From: DASQEH01 sp035633755
Lineage (GTDB): Bacteria; Actinomycetota; Actinomycetes; Propionibacteriales; Nocardioidaceae
Assembly (NCBI GenBank): GCA_035633755.1
Contig: DASQEH010000058.1
Location: 1-42,374 of the forward strand
Reading direction: 5' to 3'
Length of the DNA stretch: 42,374 nt
The notes below the pieces were generated by a model. It was given only the letters and a program-made list of their open reading frames with translations, did not search any database and was not told the DNA's origin. Shown piece after piece: positions 18,261-27,766 of this stretch (its first letter is position 1; every line of letters begins with the position of its first letter). The position numbers were made by a program, and so were the translations under genes.

Positions 18261-19277
18261 ATGCACGCGATCTGGAAGGGCACGATCTCGTTCGGCTTGG
18301 TGACGATTCCCGTCAAGGTGTACTCCGCGACCGAGGAGCGCGACATCTCGTTCCGGCAGGTGCACGAAGCTGACGGAGGCCGCATCCGCTACAAGCGCGT
18401 CTGTGAGCAGGACGGCCAGGAGGTGCCCTACTCCGACATCGGCAAGGGGTACGAGCTCCCCGACGGACGGATGGTCATACTGACCAGTGAGGACTTCGCG
18501 AGCCTGCCGCTGCCGACGACACGCGCGATCGATGTCTTGGAGTTCGTCCCGGCGGACCAGGTCGACCCCTTGTACTTCGCGAAGGCCTACTACCTCGCCG
18601 CCGACGGGGTGGGCGCGAAGCCCTACATCTTGCTACGGGACGCCTTGACGCGCAGCGGCCAGTGCGCGCTCGTCAAGGTGGCCATCCGTACCCGCGAGAC
18701 GCTGGCCTTGCTGCGTGAGCGCGAGGGAGCGTTGGTGCTGCAGACCATGTTGTGGCCGGAGGAGGTGCGCGACAGCGAGTTCGCCGTGCCTGACGACTCC
18801 GTCGAGGTACGCAGCCAAGAGGCCAAGATGGCCGAGTCCTACATCGCCACCCTCAAGAGCGACTTCGACCCGACTCGCTACCACAGCGACTACCGCGAGG
18901 CCCTGGAGCAGCTGGTGGAGGCCAAGGCGTCGGGGCTCCCGATGCCCGAGGGCGAGGAGGACGACGCCCAGCAGGCCGACGTCCTTGACCTGGTTGCCGC
19001 GCTGCGGGCCAGTGTCGACGCCGCGAAGAAGCGACGTGCAGGCGGCTCCGAATCGAGCAGTGACGGGGACGGCGACTCCGACTCGACCGAAGCCCCGTCA
19101 CGTGCGTCGGGGTCCAACGGCAAGGCACCGGCGCCGACGTCGACGACCGGGAAGAAGTCTGGCTCAGGCACGAGGAAGTCCGCGAGCAAGTCGGCGTCTG
19201 ACGACAGCGACGCCAAGAAAGCCTCTTCGACGCCGAAGCCGGCCGCGAAGAAGCGGCCCGCTCGCAAGTCTGCCTGA
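18261..19277 (+). CDS. ku: Ku, non-homologous end-joining DNA end-binding protein
   Basis: A 338-residue bacterial Ku that forms a homodimeric ring on DNA ends and recruits LigD. It opens with the signature MHAIWKGTISFGLVTIPVKVYSAT; the Ku core covers about 1-230, with YILLRDAL and the TLKSDFDPTRYHSDYREAL segment. The last 85 residues form a Ser/Lys/Ala-rich basic tail with several KKxx and KxxA units, like the lysine-rich extensions that enhance DNA bridging in other actinobacterial Ku proteins. ATG 18261 has GGGAGG (18251-18256) 4 nt upstream. No ligD is in the window. It is divergent from the cupredoxin lipoprotein. Confidence 0.96.
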   Translation: MHAIWKGTISFGLVTIPVKVYSATEERDISFRQVHEADGGRIRYKRVCEQDGQEVPYSDIGKGYELPDGRMVILTSEDFASLPLPTTRAIDVLEFVPADQVDPLYFAKAYYLAADGVGAKPYILLRDALTRSGQCALVKVAIRTRETLALLREREGALVLQTMLWPEEVRDSEFAVPDDSVEVRSQEAKMAESYIATLKSDFDPTRYHSDYREALEQLVEAKASGLPMPEGEEDDAQQADVLDLVAALRASVDAAKKRRAGGSESSSDGDGDSDSTEAPSRASGSNGKAPAPTSTTGKKSGSGTRKSASKSASDDSDAKKASSTPKPAAKKRPARKSA

Positions 19278-19320
19278 GCGCCCTGCGCCGGGACGGCCTT
19301 TGCGTGGCAAGATCGACGCC

Positions 19321-20970
19321 ATGGATGCCCACTCGACGGTTCCGTCACCGATCAACGAGACGAACCTGCACTACGCCAGCGGCACGCCGGAACTGGCGGC
19401 GCTCGAAGCCAAGCTCAAGGAGCTGCAAAGCACTCCCGTCGACCTGACCGCCACCATTGACGGAGAGCAGCGGTGGGGGCAGGGCGAGGAGCTGCATGTC
19501 GTCCAGCCGCACAACCATGCCCATGTGCTGGGAGTCACTCGAGCCGCGACCTCGGCCGACGCCAAAGCCGCCATCGCGGCCGCGACCGACGCAGCACCGG
19601 CATGGCGGGCGATGTCGTTCGACGACCGCGCCGCCATCGTGCTCAAGGCGGCCGACCTGCTGTCCGGGCCGTGGCGACAGACCCTCAACGCGGCCACCAT
19701 GCTCGGTCAGTCCAAGACCGTCTGGCAGGCTGAGATCGACTCGGCGTGCGAGCTGATCGACTTCTGGCGCTTCAACGTCCACTATGCAGCGCAGATCCTG
19801 AGTGACCAGCCCATTGCGAACTCGGCTGGTGTCTGGAACCGCACCGACCATCGCCCGCTCGAAGGGTTCGTCTACGCGATCACGCCGTTCAACTTCACCG
19901 CGATCGCGGGCAACCTGCCCACGGCGCCCGCGCTGATGGGCAACACCGTGCTGTGGAAGCCCGCGGTGACGCAGCAGTTCGCGGCGCACTTCGTGATGCG
20001 GCTGCTCGAGGCGGCGGGGATGCCCCCCGGGGTGATCAACATGCTCCCCGGCCACGGCGCAGCGGTCTCCGAGGCGGCGCTGACGCATCCCGACCTGGCC
20101 GGGGTCCACTTCACCGGCTCGACCGGCGTGTTCCAGCACCTGTGGCGCACTGTCGGCGAGAACATCGCGTCCTACCGCTCGTACCCCCGCATCGTGGGAG
20201 AGACGGGCGGCAAGGACTTCATCGTCGCTCACCCGAGTGCGGACCCCGACGTGGTGCGCACGGCCATGACGCGCGGGGCCTTCGAGTACCAGGGCCAGAA
20301 GTGCTCCGCCGCATCGCGCGCCTACGTCGCCCGATCGGTGTGGAACGCGCTTCGCGACGACTTCGTGTCCGACGTCAACTCGATCCCGATGGGCGATGTC
20401 ACGGACATGTCGAACTTCATGGGCGCGGTGATCGACGACCGCGCGTTCAGCAAGCACAAGGCCGCGATCGAGCGGGCCAAGGAGACCTCGCACCTGACCG
20501 TCCTGGCCGGCGGTGAGGTCGACGACTCGGTCGGCTACTTCGTGCGCCCGACGGTCATCGAGTCCACCGACCCCACTGACACGATCTTCGACACGGAGTA
20601 CTTCGGGCCGATCCTCTCGGTCTACGTGTACGACGACGCCGACTTCGAGTCGACGGTGCAGCAGATGGAGTCGTTCTCGCAGTACGCCCTGACCGGCGCG
20701 ATCATCGCGCAGGACCGCGGGGCGATTGCCTGGGCGACCGAGGCGCTGCGCTTCGCCGCGGGCAACTTCTACATCAATGACAAGCCGACCGGTGCGGTCG
20801 TGGGCCAGCAGCCCTTCGGTGGCGGTCGGGCGTCGGGTACCAACGACAAGGCCGGAGCTGCGCTCAACCTGCTGAGGTGGACCTCACCGCGGTCGCTGAA
20901 GGAGACATTCGCGCCGGCCACGGACTACCGCTACCCGCACATGGGGGGATACCCGCACGAGGCCGGCTGA
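19321..20970 (+). CDS. pruA: PruA, L-glutamate gamma-semialdehyde dehydrogenase
   Basis: A 549-residue monofunctional P5C dehydrogenase that oxidises glutamate-gamma-semialdehyde to glutamate with NAD+, the second step of proline catabolism. The ALDH fold is complete: ITPFNFTAIAGNLP, HFTGST, the general base E294 in GETGGK and catalytic C328 in GQKCSAASR. The C-terminal block GAVVGQQPFGGGRASGTNDKAG is typical. ATG 19321 has no clear ribosome site; CAAGAT (19308-19313) is 7 nt upstream, so leaderless translation is possible. The usual partner, proline dehydrogenase, is not adjacent. The NAD-glutamate dehydrogenase gene 1.8 kb downstream could carry the product on to 2-oxoglutarate. Confidence 0.96.
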   Translation: MDAHSTVPSPINETNLHYASGTPELAALEAKLKELQSTPVDLTATIDGEQRWGQGEELHVVQPHNHAHVLGVTRAATSADAKAAIAAATDAAPAWRAMSFDDRAAIVLKAADLLSGPWRQTLNAATMLGQSKTVWQAEIDSACELIDFWRFNVHYAAQILSDQPIANSAGVWNRTDHRPLEGFVYAITPFNFTAIAGNLPTAPALMGNTVLWKPAVTQQFAAHFVMRLLEAAGMPPGVINMLPGHGAAVSEAALTHPDLAGVHFTGSTGVFQHLWRTVGENIASYRSYPRIVGETGGKDFIVAHPSADPDVVRTAMTRGAFEYQGQKCSAASRAYVARSVWNALRDDFVSDVNSIPMGDVTDMSNFMGAVIDDRAFSKHKAAIERAKETSHLTVLAGGEVDDSVGYFVRPTVIESTDPTDTIFDTEYFGPILSVYVYDDADFESTVQQMESFSQYALTGAIIAQDRGAIAWATEALRFAAGNFYINDKPTGAVVGQQPFGGGRASGTNDKAGAALNLLRWTSPRSLKETFAPATDYRYPHMGGYPHEAG

Positions 20971-21000
20971 GCCGTCTCACGGCAGGAAGTCTCGCGAGCA

Positions 21001-21198
21001 CTAGGCCACGCGGACAGCGATGTCGTCGGCGTAGTCGAACGCGGGGTCGATCGAGAGCGCTGCACCGCACGAGGTGCAGGCGAACTCGCACCCCTCGCCC
21101 TCACACTCGTCGGTAGGCACGAACAGGCGCTGGTCGAGACAGTCCGGGCAGACTCGCGCCACGCCACTCAGCATCAGAATCTGGGCTGGATCTCTCAT
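21001..21198 (-). CDS. Small zinc-ribbon protein
   Basis: A 65-residue protein with C17-x2-C20 and C41-x2-C44 as a four-cysteine zinc ribbon, plus C32 and C37 in between, and an acidic C-terminal end (DPAFDYADDIAVRVA). No TM segment or enzymatic motif is seen; the function is unknown. ATG 21198 is chosen because the family-like sequence begins there. The frame extends to a GTG at 21255, but that extension (with WVWQPVGM) has no support. No strong ribosome site is visible. It converges on pruA with a 30-nt gap. Confidence 0.65.
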   Translation of the reverse strand: MRDPAQILMLSGVARVCPDCLDQRLFVPTDECEGEGCEFACTSCGAALSIDPAFDYADDIAVRVA

Positions 21199-21275
21199 GC
21201 CCACAGGCTGCCAGACCCAACCGACACAATTCGACAGGCACGCCGTCGTGTACACGGCCCGGCCCCTGCCCGGTC

Positions 21276-21776
21276 TCAGCTCGACCGGCTCAGCCAGTCC
21301 CGGCCGGTGGCCTGCTCCACCGCGGCAGCGGCCACGATGGCCTCGGCGACCGACGGCTCTATCTGCTTGCCGAAGAACGGCACCGACACCTTGAGCTCGC
21401 CGTCGACCAGCTCTCGAGAACCTTGACCGGCTGCCTCGAGGGTCACCGTGCCCGTCATTCGCGCCGGCTGGCCCACGATGTCGATGACCAGATCGGCCTG
21501 GCGGCTCCCATCAGCCCGGGGCGGCCCCCAGTCCTCGGTCTGCACGATCGTGATCGTCTCGCCGACGAACCGCTTGACGGCGTCCGGCACCTGAGCGGGA
21601 AGCGTGCGCTCGACGACGACCGAGGTGCGCCCATCCGGGTTGTGCTCGACAACGACGGAGTGTCTGAGCGCGTGCGTGGCGAGGCAGACCGCGGAGCGGA
21701 ACGGCTCGCTGGTCGCGAGGTCGAAGACGTCGGCCGGGGAGCCGGTGGGATAGGAGATCTCGGCTCTCACACGCAT
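21276..21776 (-). CDS. DUF2505-family protein
   Basis: A 166-residue soluble protein matching the actinobacterial DUF2505 pattern: MRVRAEISYPTGSPADVFDLATSEPFRSAVC at the N-terminus, alternating beta strands, then GELKVSVPFFGKQIEPSVAEAI and a C-terminal helix. The layout suggests an SRPBCC/START-like hydrophobic-pocket fold; the ligand is unknown. ATG 21776 has no ribosome site. CATGAT lies 6 nt upstream on the minus strand, so leaderless translation is possible. It is divergent from kynA, with only 38 nt between start codons, so the promoters must overlap. Confidence 0.8.
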   Translation of the reverse strand: MRVRAEISYPTGSPADVFDLATSEPFRSAVCLATHALRHSVVVEHNPDGRTSVVVERTLPAQVPDAVKRFVGETITIVQTEDWGPPRADGSRQADLVIDIVGQPARMTGTVTLEAAGQGSRELVDGELKVSVPFFGKQIEPSVAEAIVAAAAVEQATGRDWLSRSS

Positions 21777-21802
21777 TCGCGCATCATGTCACGGCGGGCG
21801 GC

Positions 21803-21808
21803 TAGCCT
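21803..21808 (+). promoter_or_regulatory. -10-like TAGCCT before kynA (leaderless)
   Basis: TAGCCT fits the actinobacterial TAnnnT -10 pattern and lies exactly 6 nt before the GTG start of kynA. No ribosome site exists between it and the start. That geometry implies transcription starts on the start codon. No clear -35 is seen. Confidence 0.45.
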
Positions 21809-21814
21809 GGCTGA

Positions 21815-22651
21815 GTGGACACGAGCGAACGGGAGCTGCCGGACCCGACGGTCGGGCAGTGGGCCGGCGTCGACGTCAACTTCGGCGAGGCGGGAGCCAA
21901 GCTCACCTACGGCAGCTACCTGCAGCTTCCGCAGCTGCTGAGCACGCAGCGTCCGGAGTCAGATCCCCCGGCGCATGACGAGCTGCTCTTCATCACGATC
22001 CACCAGGTGTACGAGCTGTGGTTCCAGCAGCTGCTCCATGAGGCCGAGACCGCGCGCGACGCCATGGTCGACGACCAGCTCTGGTGGAGCCGGCATCTGC
22101 TCGCGCGCATGCACGTCATCGAGAAGGTGCTCGTCCAGCAGATCGACGTGCTGGAGACGATGACACCGCAGGACTTCTTGACCTTCCGCCAACTGCTGTC
22201 ACCGGCAAGTGGCTTCCAGTCGGTCCAGTTCCGCGAGCTCGAGTTCGTCTCGGGCGCCAAGGACCCGTCGTTCGTCCGGCGGTTCAAGGGTCTCACGCCC
22301 GAGGAGAAGCTCCGGCTGGAGCGCCGACTGGTCGAACCGACACTCTGGGACGGCTTCGTCACCGTCTTGTCGGCTCGAGGCCTCGCCACCCGGTCCGACG
22401 ACGAGATCCGCACATCGCTGCAGACGGTGGCCCGCGACCGGCCTCAGTACTTCGACATCTGGGAGCTCGCCGAGGCGTTGATCCAGCACGACGAGCTCGC
22501 CGCCGCCTGGCGCGCCCGGCACGTGGTGATGGTGGAGCGCATGATCGGTGCCCGCACCGGCACCGGTGGCTCTTCCGGGAGCGACTACCTGCGCAGCAGG
22601 CTGCCGCTGCGGTACTACCCGCTGCTGTGGAACTTGCGGTCCGAACTGTGA
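21815..22651 (+). CDS. kynA: Tryptophan 2,3-dioxygenase
   Basis: A 278-residue heme dioxygenase that opens the indole ring of L-tryptophan to N-formylkynurenine, the first step of the kynurenine pathway. Family blocks are LTYGSYLQLPQLLSTQ, FITIHQVYELWFQQLLHE (substrate-site H63), SPASGFQSVQFRELEF and RHVVMVERMIG-x-R-TGTGGSSGSDYL, which holds the axial heme ligand H236. The length is normal for bacterial TDO. The GTG at 21815 has no ribosome site but has a TAGCCT -10 at the leaderless distance. Kynurenine formamidase and kynureninase genes are not adjacent, so the rest of the pathway must lie elsewhere or be absent. Confidence 0.96.
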   Translation: MDTSERELPDPTVGQWAGVDVNFGEAGAKLTYGSYLQLPQLLSTQRPESDPPAHDELLFITIHQVYELWFQQLLHEAETARDAMVDDQLWWSRHLLARMHVIEKVLVQQIDVLETMTPQDFLTFRQLLSPASGFQSVQFRELEFVSGAKDPSFVRRFKGLTPEEKLRLERRLVEPTLWDGFVTVLSARGLATRSDDEIRTSLQTVARDRPQYFDIWELAEALIQHDELAAAWRARHVVMVERMIGARTGTGGSSGSDYLRSRLPLRYYPLLWNLRSEL

Positions 22652-22778
22652 CAAGGCGACGCGTTATGTGGTGTTACGACGGGACTCGGGTCTAGGGTCG
22701 GTTGGGGCGGTCGTACAACGGCGTACGGCCACGTCGCCTCCGGCGTCGTCCCGCCAAGGGCGGAAACAGGTGTTGGTG

Positions 22779-25700
22779 ATGCACAGCAGGTTGGACGGCG
22801 CGAAGGCGCAACTGCTCGACATGGCGGCCCGAGTCGCCGAGCACCGCAAAGGTGGAGGCACCGGCATCAGCGTGGGCTCTGCCAGCGTGCTGCTGAAGAC
22901 CTACTATCGCCACGCCGACCCTGAGGACCTGCTCGACCGGACACCCGTCGACGTGTACGGCGCGACCATGAGCCACTACCGGCTCGCGGCGAACCGCCCG
23001 CAAGGCACCGCGGCGGTACGCGTGTTCACCCCCACGGTTGACGGCAACGAGTGGGCCGCCGCGGGGCACACCGTCGTCGAGGTGGTGACCGACGACATGC
23101 CCTTCCTGGTCGACTCCGTCACGATGGCGCTGAACTCGAGTGGCCGCTCGATCCACGTGGTGACCCACCCCCAGATGCTGGTCAGGCGCGACGTCACCGG
23201 AGCCCTCATCGCCGTGGGTGATCCCGAGAACAGGGAGCTGGCGTCAGCGGCCGACGTCGTCCGCGAGTCGTGGATGCACATCGAGATCGACCGGGAGAGC
23301 GACCCGCAAGCCCTCGAACGGATCCGCCAGACCCTCACCGAGGCGCTGCGCGATGTGCGCGAGGTCGTCGAGGACTGGGACAAGATGCGGTCCCAGGCAC
23401 GCCAGATCGTGGCCGACCTCGAGCAGAGCCCACCGCCGCTGCCGGATGCCGCGGTCGAGGAGGGGCGGGCGCTGCTGGAGTGGCTCGTCGACGACCACTT
23501 CACCTTCCTCGGCTATCGCGAGTACCGCCTGGAGGAGATCGACGGCGAAGACGTGGTCCGGGCGTTGCCGGGAACCGGCTTGGGCATCATGCGCTCCGAC
23601 CAGGACATGTCCTCGACGGCAGGGAAGCTGCCCGCACCGGTGCGGGCCAAGGCCCGCGAGAGGCAGCTGCTCATCATCACCAAGGCCAACTCGCGTTCGA
23701 CCGTGCACCGGCCGGTCTACCTCGACTACGTCGGCGTCAAGATGTTCGACGAGTCCGGCGAGGTGGTCGGCGAGAAGCGCTTCCTGGGGCTGTTCAGCTC
23801 CGCTGCCTACACCGAGAGCCTCACCCGCATCCCGGTGCTGCGCGAGAAGGCCCGGCAGCTGCTGGCGGGGTCGGGGTTCGAGCCACTCAGCCACGGCGGC
23901 AAGGCGCTGATGGACATCTTGGAGACGTACCCCCGCGACGAGCTCTTCCAGACGTCCGTCGACGAGCTGTTGCCGGTGGCCGAGGCCGTTCTGCATCTGC
24001 GGGAGCGCCGACAGCTGAGGTTCTTCGTGCGCCGAGACGTGTACGGCCGCTACATCTCCTGCCTGGTCTACCTCCCGCGGGACCGGTACACCACCCAGGT
24101 ACGTGAGCGCATGCAGAGGATCCTCAAGGAGACCATGGCCGCGGAGTCGCTGGACTTCACAGCCCGTGTCAGCGAGTCCGTGCTGGCGAGGCTCCACTTC
24201 GTCGTGCGCGCGGCTCCGGGCGAGACGCTGAGGGAGTTCGACCAGCAGGCGCTCGAGCAGCGCCTTGCCGAGGCGACCCGCTCCTGGACCGATGACCTTG
24301 CCGTGGCACTCACCGACCAGTTCGGCGAGGAGGCCGCTCCGCGGCTGGTTCGTGCCTACGGGAACGCGTTCCCCGAGGCGTACAAGGAGGACTTCATGCC
24401 GCGCGTGGCGGCCTCTGACGTCCGGCGGATGGAGGGCCTCGGGAGCGACCCGATCGGTCTGCTGCTGTACGCCCCGGTTGACGCCGTCGAGGGCGAGATG
24501 CGGCTGAAGGTGTACAGGACCGGCTCTCCCCTGAGCCTGTCCGACGTCTTGCCGAAGCTGTCCTCCATGGGTGTCGAGGTCGTCGACGAGCGTCCGTACG
24601 AGCTCGAGACCGACGCCGGGCGGTCGTGGATCTACGACTTCGGCCTGCGCCGGTCGACACCGATGGCCGAAGGGGCCCTCAACCTCTTCCGCGATGCCTT
24701 CATGGCCGTCTGGGCGGGGCGGGCGGAGAGTGACGGCTTCTCCGCCCTGGTGCTCGACGGCTGCCTCACCTGGCGCCAGGTGGCGATCCTGCGTGCCTAC
24801 GCGAAGTATCTCCGCCAGGGCGGCTCCCCGTTCAGCCAGGCCTACATCGAGGCATCGGTCGTCTCCAACGTGCCGATCGCGCGACTGCTCGTCGAGCTGT
24901 TCGAAGCACGGTTCCAGCCCGGGACCGACGCCGACTCGGCGCTGCGGACCAGTCGGACAGCCGAGCTCGAGACGCAGATCCTGGCAGCCCTGGACGACGT
25001 CGCGAGCCTGGACCAGGACCGCATACTTCGCAGCTACCTGCTTACCGTCAAGGCGACGTTACGGACCAACTTCTACCAGCTCGCCGACGACGGCGAGCCG
25101 AAGGACTACATCGCTCTGAAGCTCGACCCCGGCGGGGTCCCCGACCTTCCCGAGCCGCGGCCGGCCTTCGAGATCTTCGTCTACTCACCGCGGGTCGAGG
25201 GTGTGCATCTTCGCTTCGGCGCCGTCGCGCGCGGCGGCCTGCGCTGGTCGGACCGCCGCGAGGACTTCCGCACCGAGGTCCTCGGCCTGGTCAAGGCGCA
25301 GATGGTGAAGAACGCCGTCATCGTTCCCGTGGGCGCCAAGGGCGGTTTCTACTGCAAGCAGCTCCCCGATCCTGCCGCCGATCGCGAGGCGTGGCTGGCG
25401 GAGGGGATCGCGTGCTACCAGACGTTCGTCAGCGGACTGCTGGACATCACCGACAACCTTGTCGACGGGCGGACCGTTGCGCCTCAACGGGTCGTTCGGC
25501 ACGACGGCGACGACAGCTACCTCGTCGTCGCCGCCGACAAGGGCACAGCCACGTTCTCCGACATCGCCAATGCAGTGGCGGGCTCCTACGGCTTCTGGCT
25601 CGGCGACGCCTTCGCCTCGGGAGGATCGGTCGGCTTCGACCACAAGGCGATGGGAATCACGGCGCGCGGCGCCTGGGAGTCGGTACGGCGACACTTCCGT

Positions 25701-27644
25701 GAGCAGGGCGTCGACTGCCAGACGGAGGACTTCAGCTGCGTCGGCATCGGCGACATGAGCGGCGACGTGTTCGGCAACGGCATGTTGCTCAGTGAGCACA
25801 CCCGCCTGGTCGCCGCGTTCGACCATCGCGACATCTTCTTGGACCCTGACCCGGATCCGTCCACGTCCTTCGAGGAGCGCCGTCGCCTCTTCGGGCTGCC
25901 CCGCTCGAGCTGGCAGGACTACGACCGGTCGTGCCTGTCCGAGGGCGGCGGCGTGTACTCCCGGACGCTGAAGTCGGTCCCCATCTCACCGCCGGTCGCC
26001 CGGGTCCTGGGACTGGGCGACGGCATCGCGGCACTGCCTCCGAACGAGCTCATGAGGGCCATCCTCACGGCCCCTGTCGACATGCTGTGGAACGGGGGCA
26101 TCGGCACCTACGTCAAGGCCGACACCGAGACCTCCGCCGAGGTGGGCGACAAGGCCAACGACGCCATCCGCGTCAACGGAGCCTCGCTGCGCTGCCGCCT
26201 GGTCGGCGAGGGGGGGAACCTCGGGTTCACGCAACGCGGCCGCATCGAGTACGCGCACGCCGGGGGGCGGATCAACACCGACGCGATCGACAACTCCGCC
26301 GGCGTCGACACCTCCGACCATGAGGTCAACATCAAGATCCTCCTCGACCGGCTCACCGCCTCGGGCGACATGACCCGCAAGCAGCGCAACGCGTTGCTGG
26401 CCTCCATGACCGACGAGGTGGCCGCGCTCGTTCTCGCCGACAACTACGGCCAGAACGTGGCGTTGGCCAACGCGCAAGCGGTGGCGCCATCCCTCGCCCA
26501 CGTCCACGAGTCGTGGATGCGCCGGCTGGAACGCCGCGGTCTGCTCGACCGCGACATCGAGTTCATGCCGTCGACGAAGCAGCTCGAGGGCAGGCGCTCG
26601 GCTGGAGGTGGCCTGACGACACCGGAGCTCAGCGTGCTGCTGGCCTACACCAAGATCGTGCTGTCGACCGAGCTGCTCGGGGGCGACCTCGCGGACGACC
26701 CCTTCCTGGTCAAGGAGCTCATCGGGTACTTCCCGCCTCGAATGCGCGACGCGTACGTGGCTCAGATGGGGGAGCACCCGCTCCGGCGCGAGATCATCGT
26801 GACGCAGCTGGTCAACAGCCTGGTGAACTTCGCCGGCATCACGTTCTTCCACCGGCTGAGCCAGGAGACCGGCGCAAGCGCCGAAGAGCTGGCCCGCTCC
26901 CACTCCGTGTGCCGTGACATCTTCGACGCTGATCGCCTTGTCGCACGGATCAACCGCCTCGACAACGAGATACCAGCTGCGGTTCAGACCGATATGCGGT
27001 TGGCGGTGCGGACGCTGGTCGAGCGGGCGACGCGATGGATGGTCAACAACCGCCGATCGCCACTGGACTCCGAGACGACCGTTGCGCACTTCGGGCCGAG
27101 CGTGGCGCGGGTTGTCGCTGCGCTCCCCGACCTGCTGCGGGGGATCCAGGCCGAGGAGCTCCAAGAGCGTCGTCGGGAGCTCATGTCGGCCGGGGTGCCC
27201 GACGAGATCTCCACGGCGGTCGCCGTCCTGCCCGGCGCCTACACGGCACTCGAGATCGTCGAGATCGCGGCGAGTGACGGCGTCGATCCCGTCGAGGTGG
27301 CTGACGTGCATTCCGCGCTGGCGGACCGGCTCGGACTGAGCCCGCTCCTTGCCAAGATCTTCGTGCTGCCTCGAGACGACCGCTGGCAGACCATGGCGCG
27401 AGCGTCCCTGCGAGACGACCTGCACGCCGTGCACGCAAGCCTCACGTCACAGGTGCTGGCAGCCACCGACGCCGGGCTGCCCGCGCTGGACCGGGTCGCG
27501 GCGTGGGAGGCTGCCGACAGCACCACCGTGGATCGAGCCACGGTGACCCTCAAGGAGATCCTGGCCGACGACAACCCCGACCTGGCCCGGCTCTCCGTCG
27601 GCCTTCGGGTGGTGCGGTCCATGGTGGCGACCCGTACCGGTTGA
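22779..27644 (+). CDS. gdh: Large NAD-specific glutamate dehydrogenase (GDH-180 class)
   Basis: A 1621-residue enzyme of the bacterial large GDH family (Rv2476c-like, about 1600 residues). It converts glutamate to 2-oxoglutarate and ammonium with NAD+. The N-terminal half holds ACT-like regulatory segments (VVEVVTDDMPFLVDSVTMAL, HVVTHPQMLV). The catalytic core is at about 820-1230: RGGLRWSDRREDFRTEVLGL, PVGAKGGFYCKQLP (K854), GIGDMSGDVFGNGML and WNGGIGTYVKA. A helical C-terminal region follows. The open frame extends into kynA; ATG 22779 is preferred because family homology starts there, with an AGG 8 nt upstream. GTG 22770 and GTG 22776 are alternatives. A hairpin follows the stop. Confidence 0.95.
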   Translation: MHSRLDGAKAQLLDMAARVAEHRKGGGTGISVGSASVLLKTYYRHADPEDLLDRTPVDVYGATMSHYRLAANRPQGTAAVRVFTPTVDGNEWAAAGHTVVEVVTDDMPFLVDSVTMALNSSGRSIHVVTHPQMLVRRDVTGALIAVGDPENRELASAADVVRESWMHIEIDRESDPQALERIRQTLTEALRDVREVVEDWDKMRSQARQIVADLEQSPPPLPDAAVEEGRALLEWLVDDHFTFLGYREYRLEEIDGEDVVRALPGTGLGIMRSDQDMSSTAGKLPAPVRAKARERQLLIITKANSRSTVHRPVYLDYVGVKMFDESGEVVGEKRFLGLFSSAAYTESLTRIPVLREKARQLLAGSGFEPLSHGGKALMDILETYPRDELFQTSVDELLPVAEAVLHLRERRQLRFFVRRDVYGRYISCLVYLPRDRYTTQVRERMQRILKETMAAESLDFTARVSESVLARLHFVVRAAPGETLREFDQQALEQRLAEATRSWTDDLAVALTDQFGEEAAPRLVRAYGNAFPEAYKEDFMPRVAASDVRRMEGLGSDPIGLLLYAPVDAVEGEMRLKVYRTGSPLSLSDVLPKLSSMGVEVVDERPYELETDAGRSWIYDFGLRRSTPMAEGALNLFRDAFMAVWAGRAESDGFSALVLDGCLTWRQVAILRAYAKYLRQGGSPFSQAYIEASVVSNVPIARLLVELFEARFQPGTDADSALRTSRTAELETQILAALDDVASLDQDRILRSYLLTVKATLRTNFYQLADDGEPKDYIALKLDPGGVPDLPEPRPAFEIFVYSPRVEGVHLRFGAVARGGLRWSDRREDFRTEVLGLVKAQMVKNAVIVPVGAKGGFYCKQLPDPAADREAWLAEGIACYQTFVSGLLDITDNLVDGRTVAPQRVVRHDGDDSYLVVAADKGTATFSDIANAVAGSYGFWLGDAFASGGSVGFDHKAMGITARGAWESVRRHFREQGVDCQTEDFSCVGIGDMSGDVFGNGMLLSEHTRLVAAFDHRDIFLDPDPDPSTSFEERRRLFGLPRSSWQDYDRSCLSEGGGVYSRTLKSVPISPPVARVLGLGDGIAALPPNELMRAILTAPVDMLWNGGIGTYVKADTETSAEVGDKANDAIRVNGASLRCRLVGEGGNLGFTQRGRIEYAHAGGRINTDAIDNSAGVDTSDHEVNIKILLDRLTASGDMTRKQRNALLASMTDEVAALVLADNYGQNVALANAQAVAPSLAHVHESWMRRLERRGLLDRDIEFMPSTKQLEGRRSAGGGLTTPELSVLLAYTKIVLSTELLGGDLADDPFLVKELIGYFPPRMRDAYVAQMGEHPLRREIIVTQLVNSLVNFAGITFFHRLSQETGASAEELARSHSVCRDIFDADRLVARINRLDNEIPAAVQTDMRLAVRTLVERATRWMVNNRRSPLDSETTVAHFGPSVARVVAALPDLLRGIQAEELQERRRELMSAGVPDEISTAVAVLPGAYTALEIVEIAASDGVDPVEVADVHSALADRLGLSPLLAKIFVLPRDDRWQTMARASLRDDLHAVHASLTSQVLAATDAGLPALDRVAAWEAADSTTVDRATVTLKEILADDNPDLARLSVGLRVVRSMVATRTG

Positions 27645-27645
27645 G

Positions 27646-27668
27646 CCGCACCTTCATTGAGGTGGCGG
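27646..27668 (+). terminator. Hairpin after glutamate dehydrogenase
   Basis: CCGCACC (27646-27652) pairs with GGT-G-GCGG (27661-27668), with one bulged G and an 8-nt loop, two nt after the stop codon. There is no T-tract. It is a likely intrinsic or Rho-assisted terminator. Confidence 0.4.
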
Positions 27669-27754
27669 GGCAGTGGGGTGTCTCGAGGCAGGCGTTCAAC
27701 GACACTGACACGGTGGAGCCGCCACTCGTGTGGGCGCGAGGGAGGCGGTCGCGG

Positions 27755-27760
27755 TAGCGT
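27755..27760 (+). promoter_or_regulatory. -10-like TAGCGT before the 73-residue acidic protein
   Basis: TAGCGT (TAnnnT) followed by six C residues and then ATG 27767. The spacing is right for leaderless transcription and no ribosome site is present. The -35 region shows no consensus. Confidence 0.4.
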
Positions 27761-27766
27761 CCCCCC

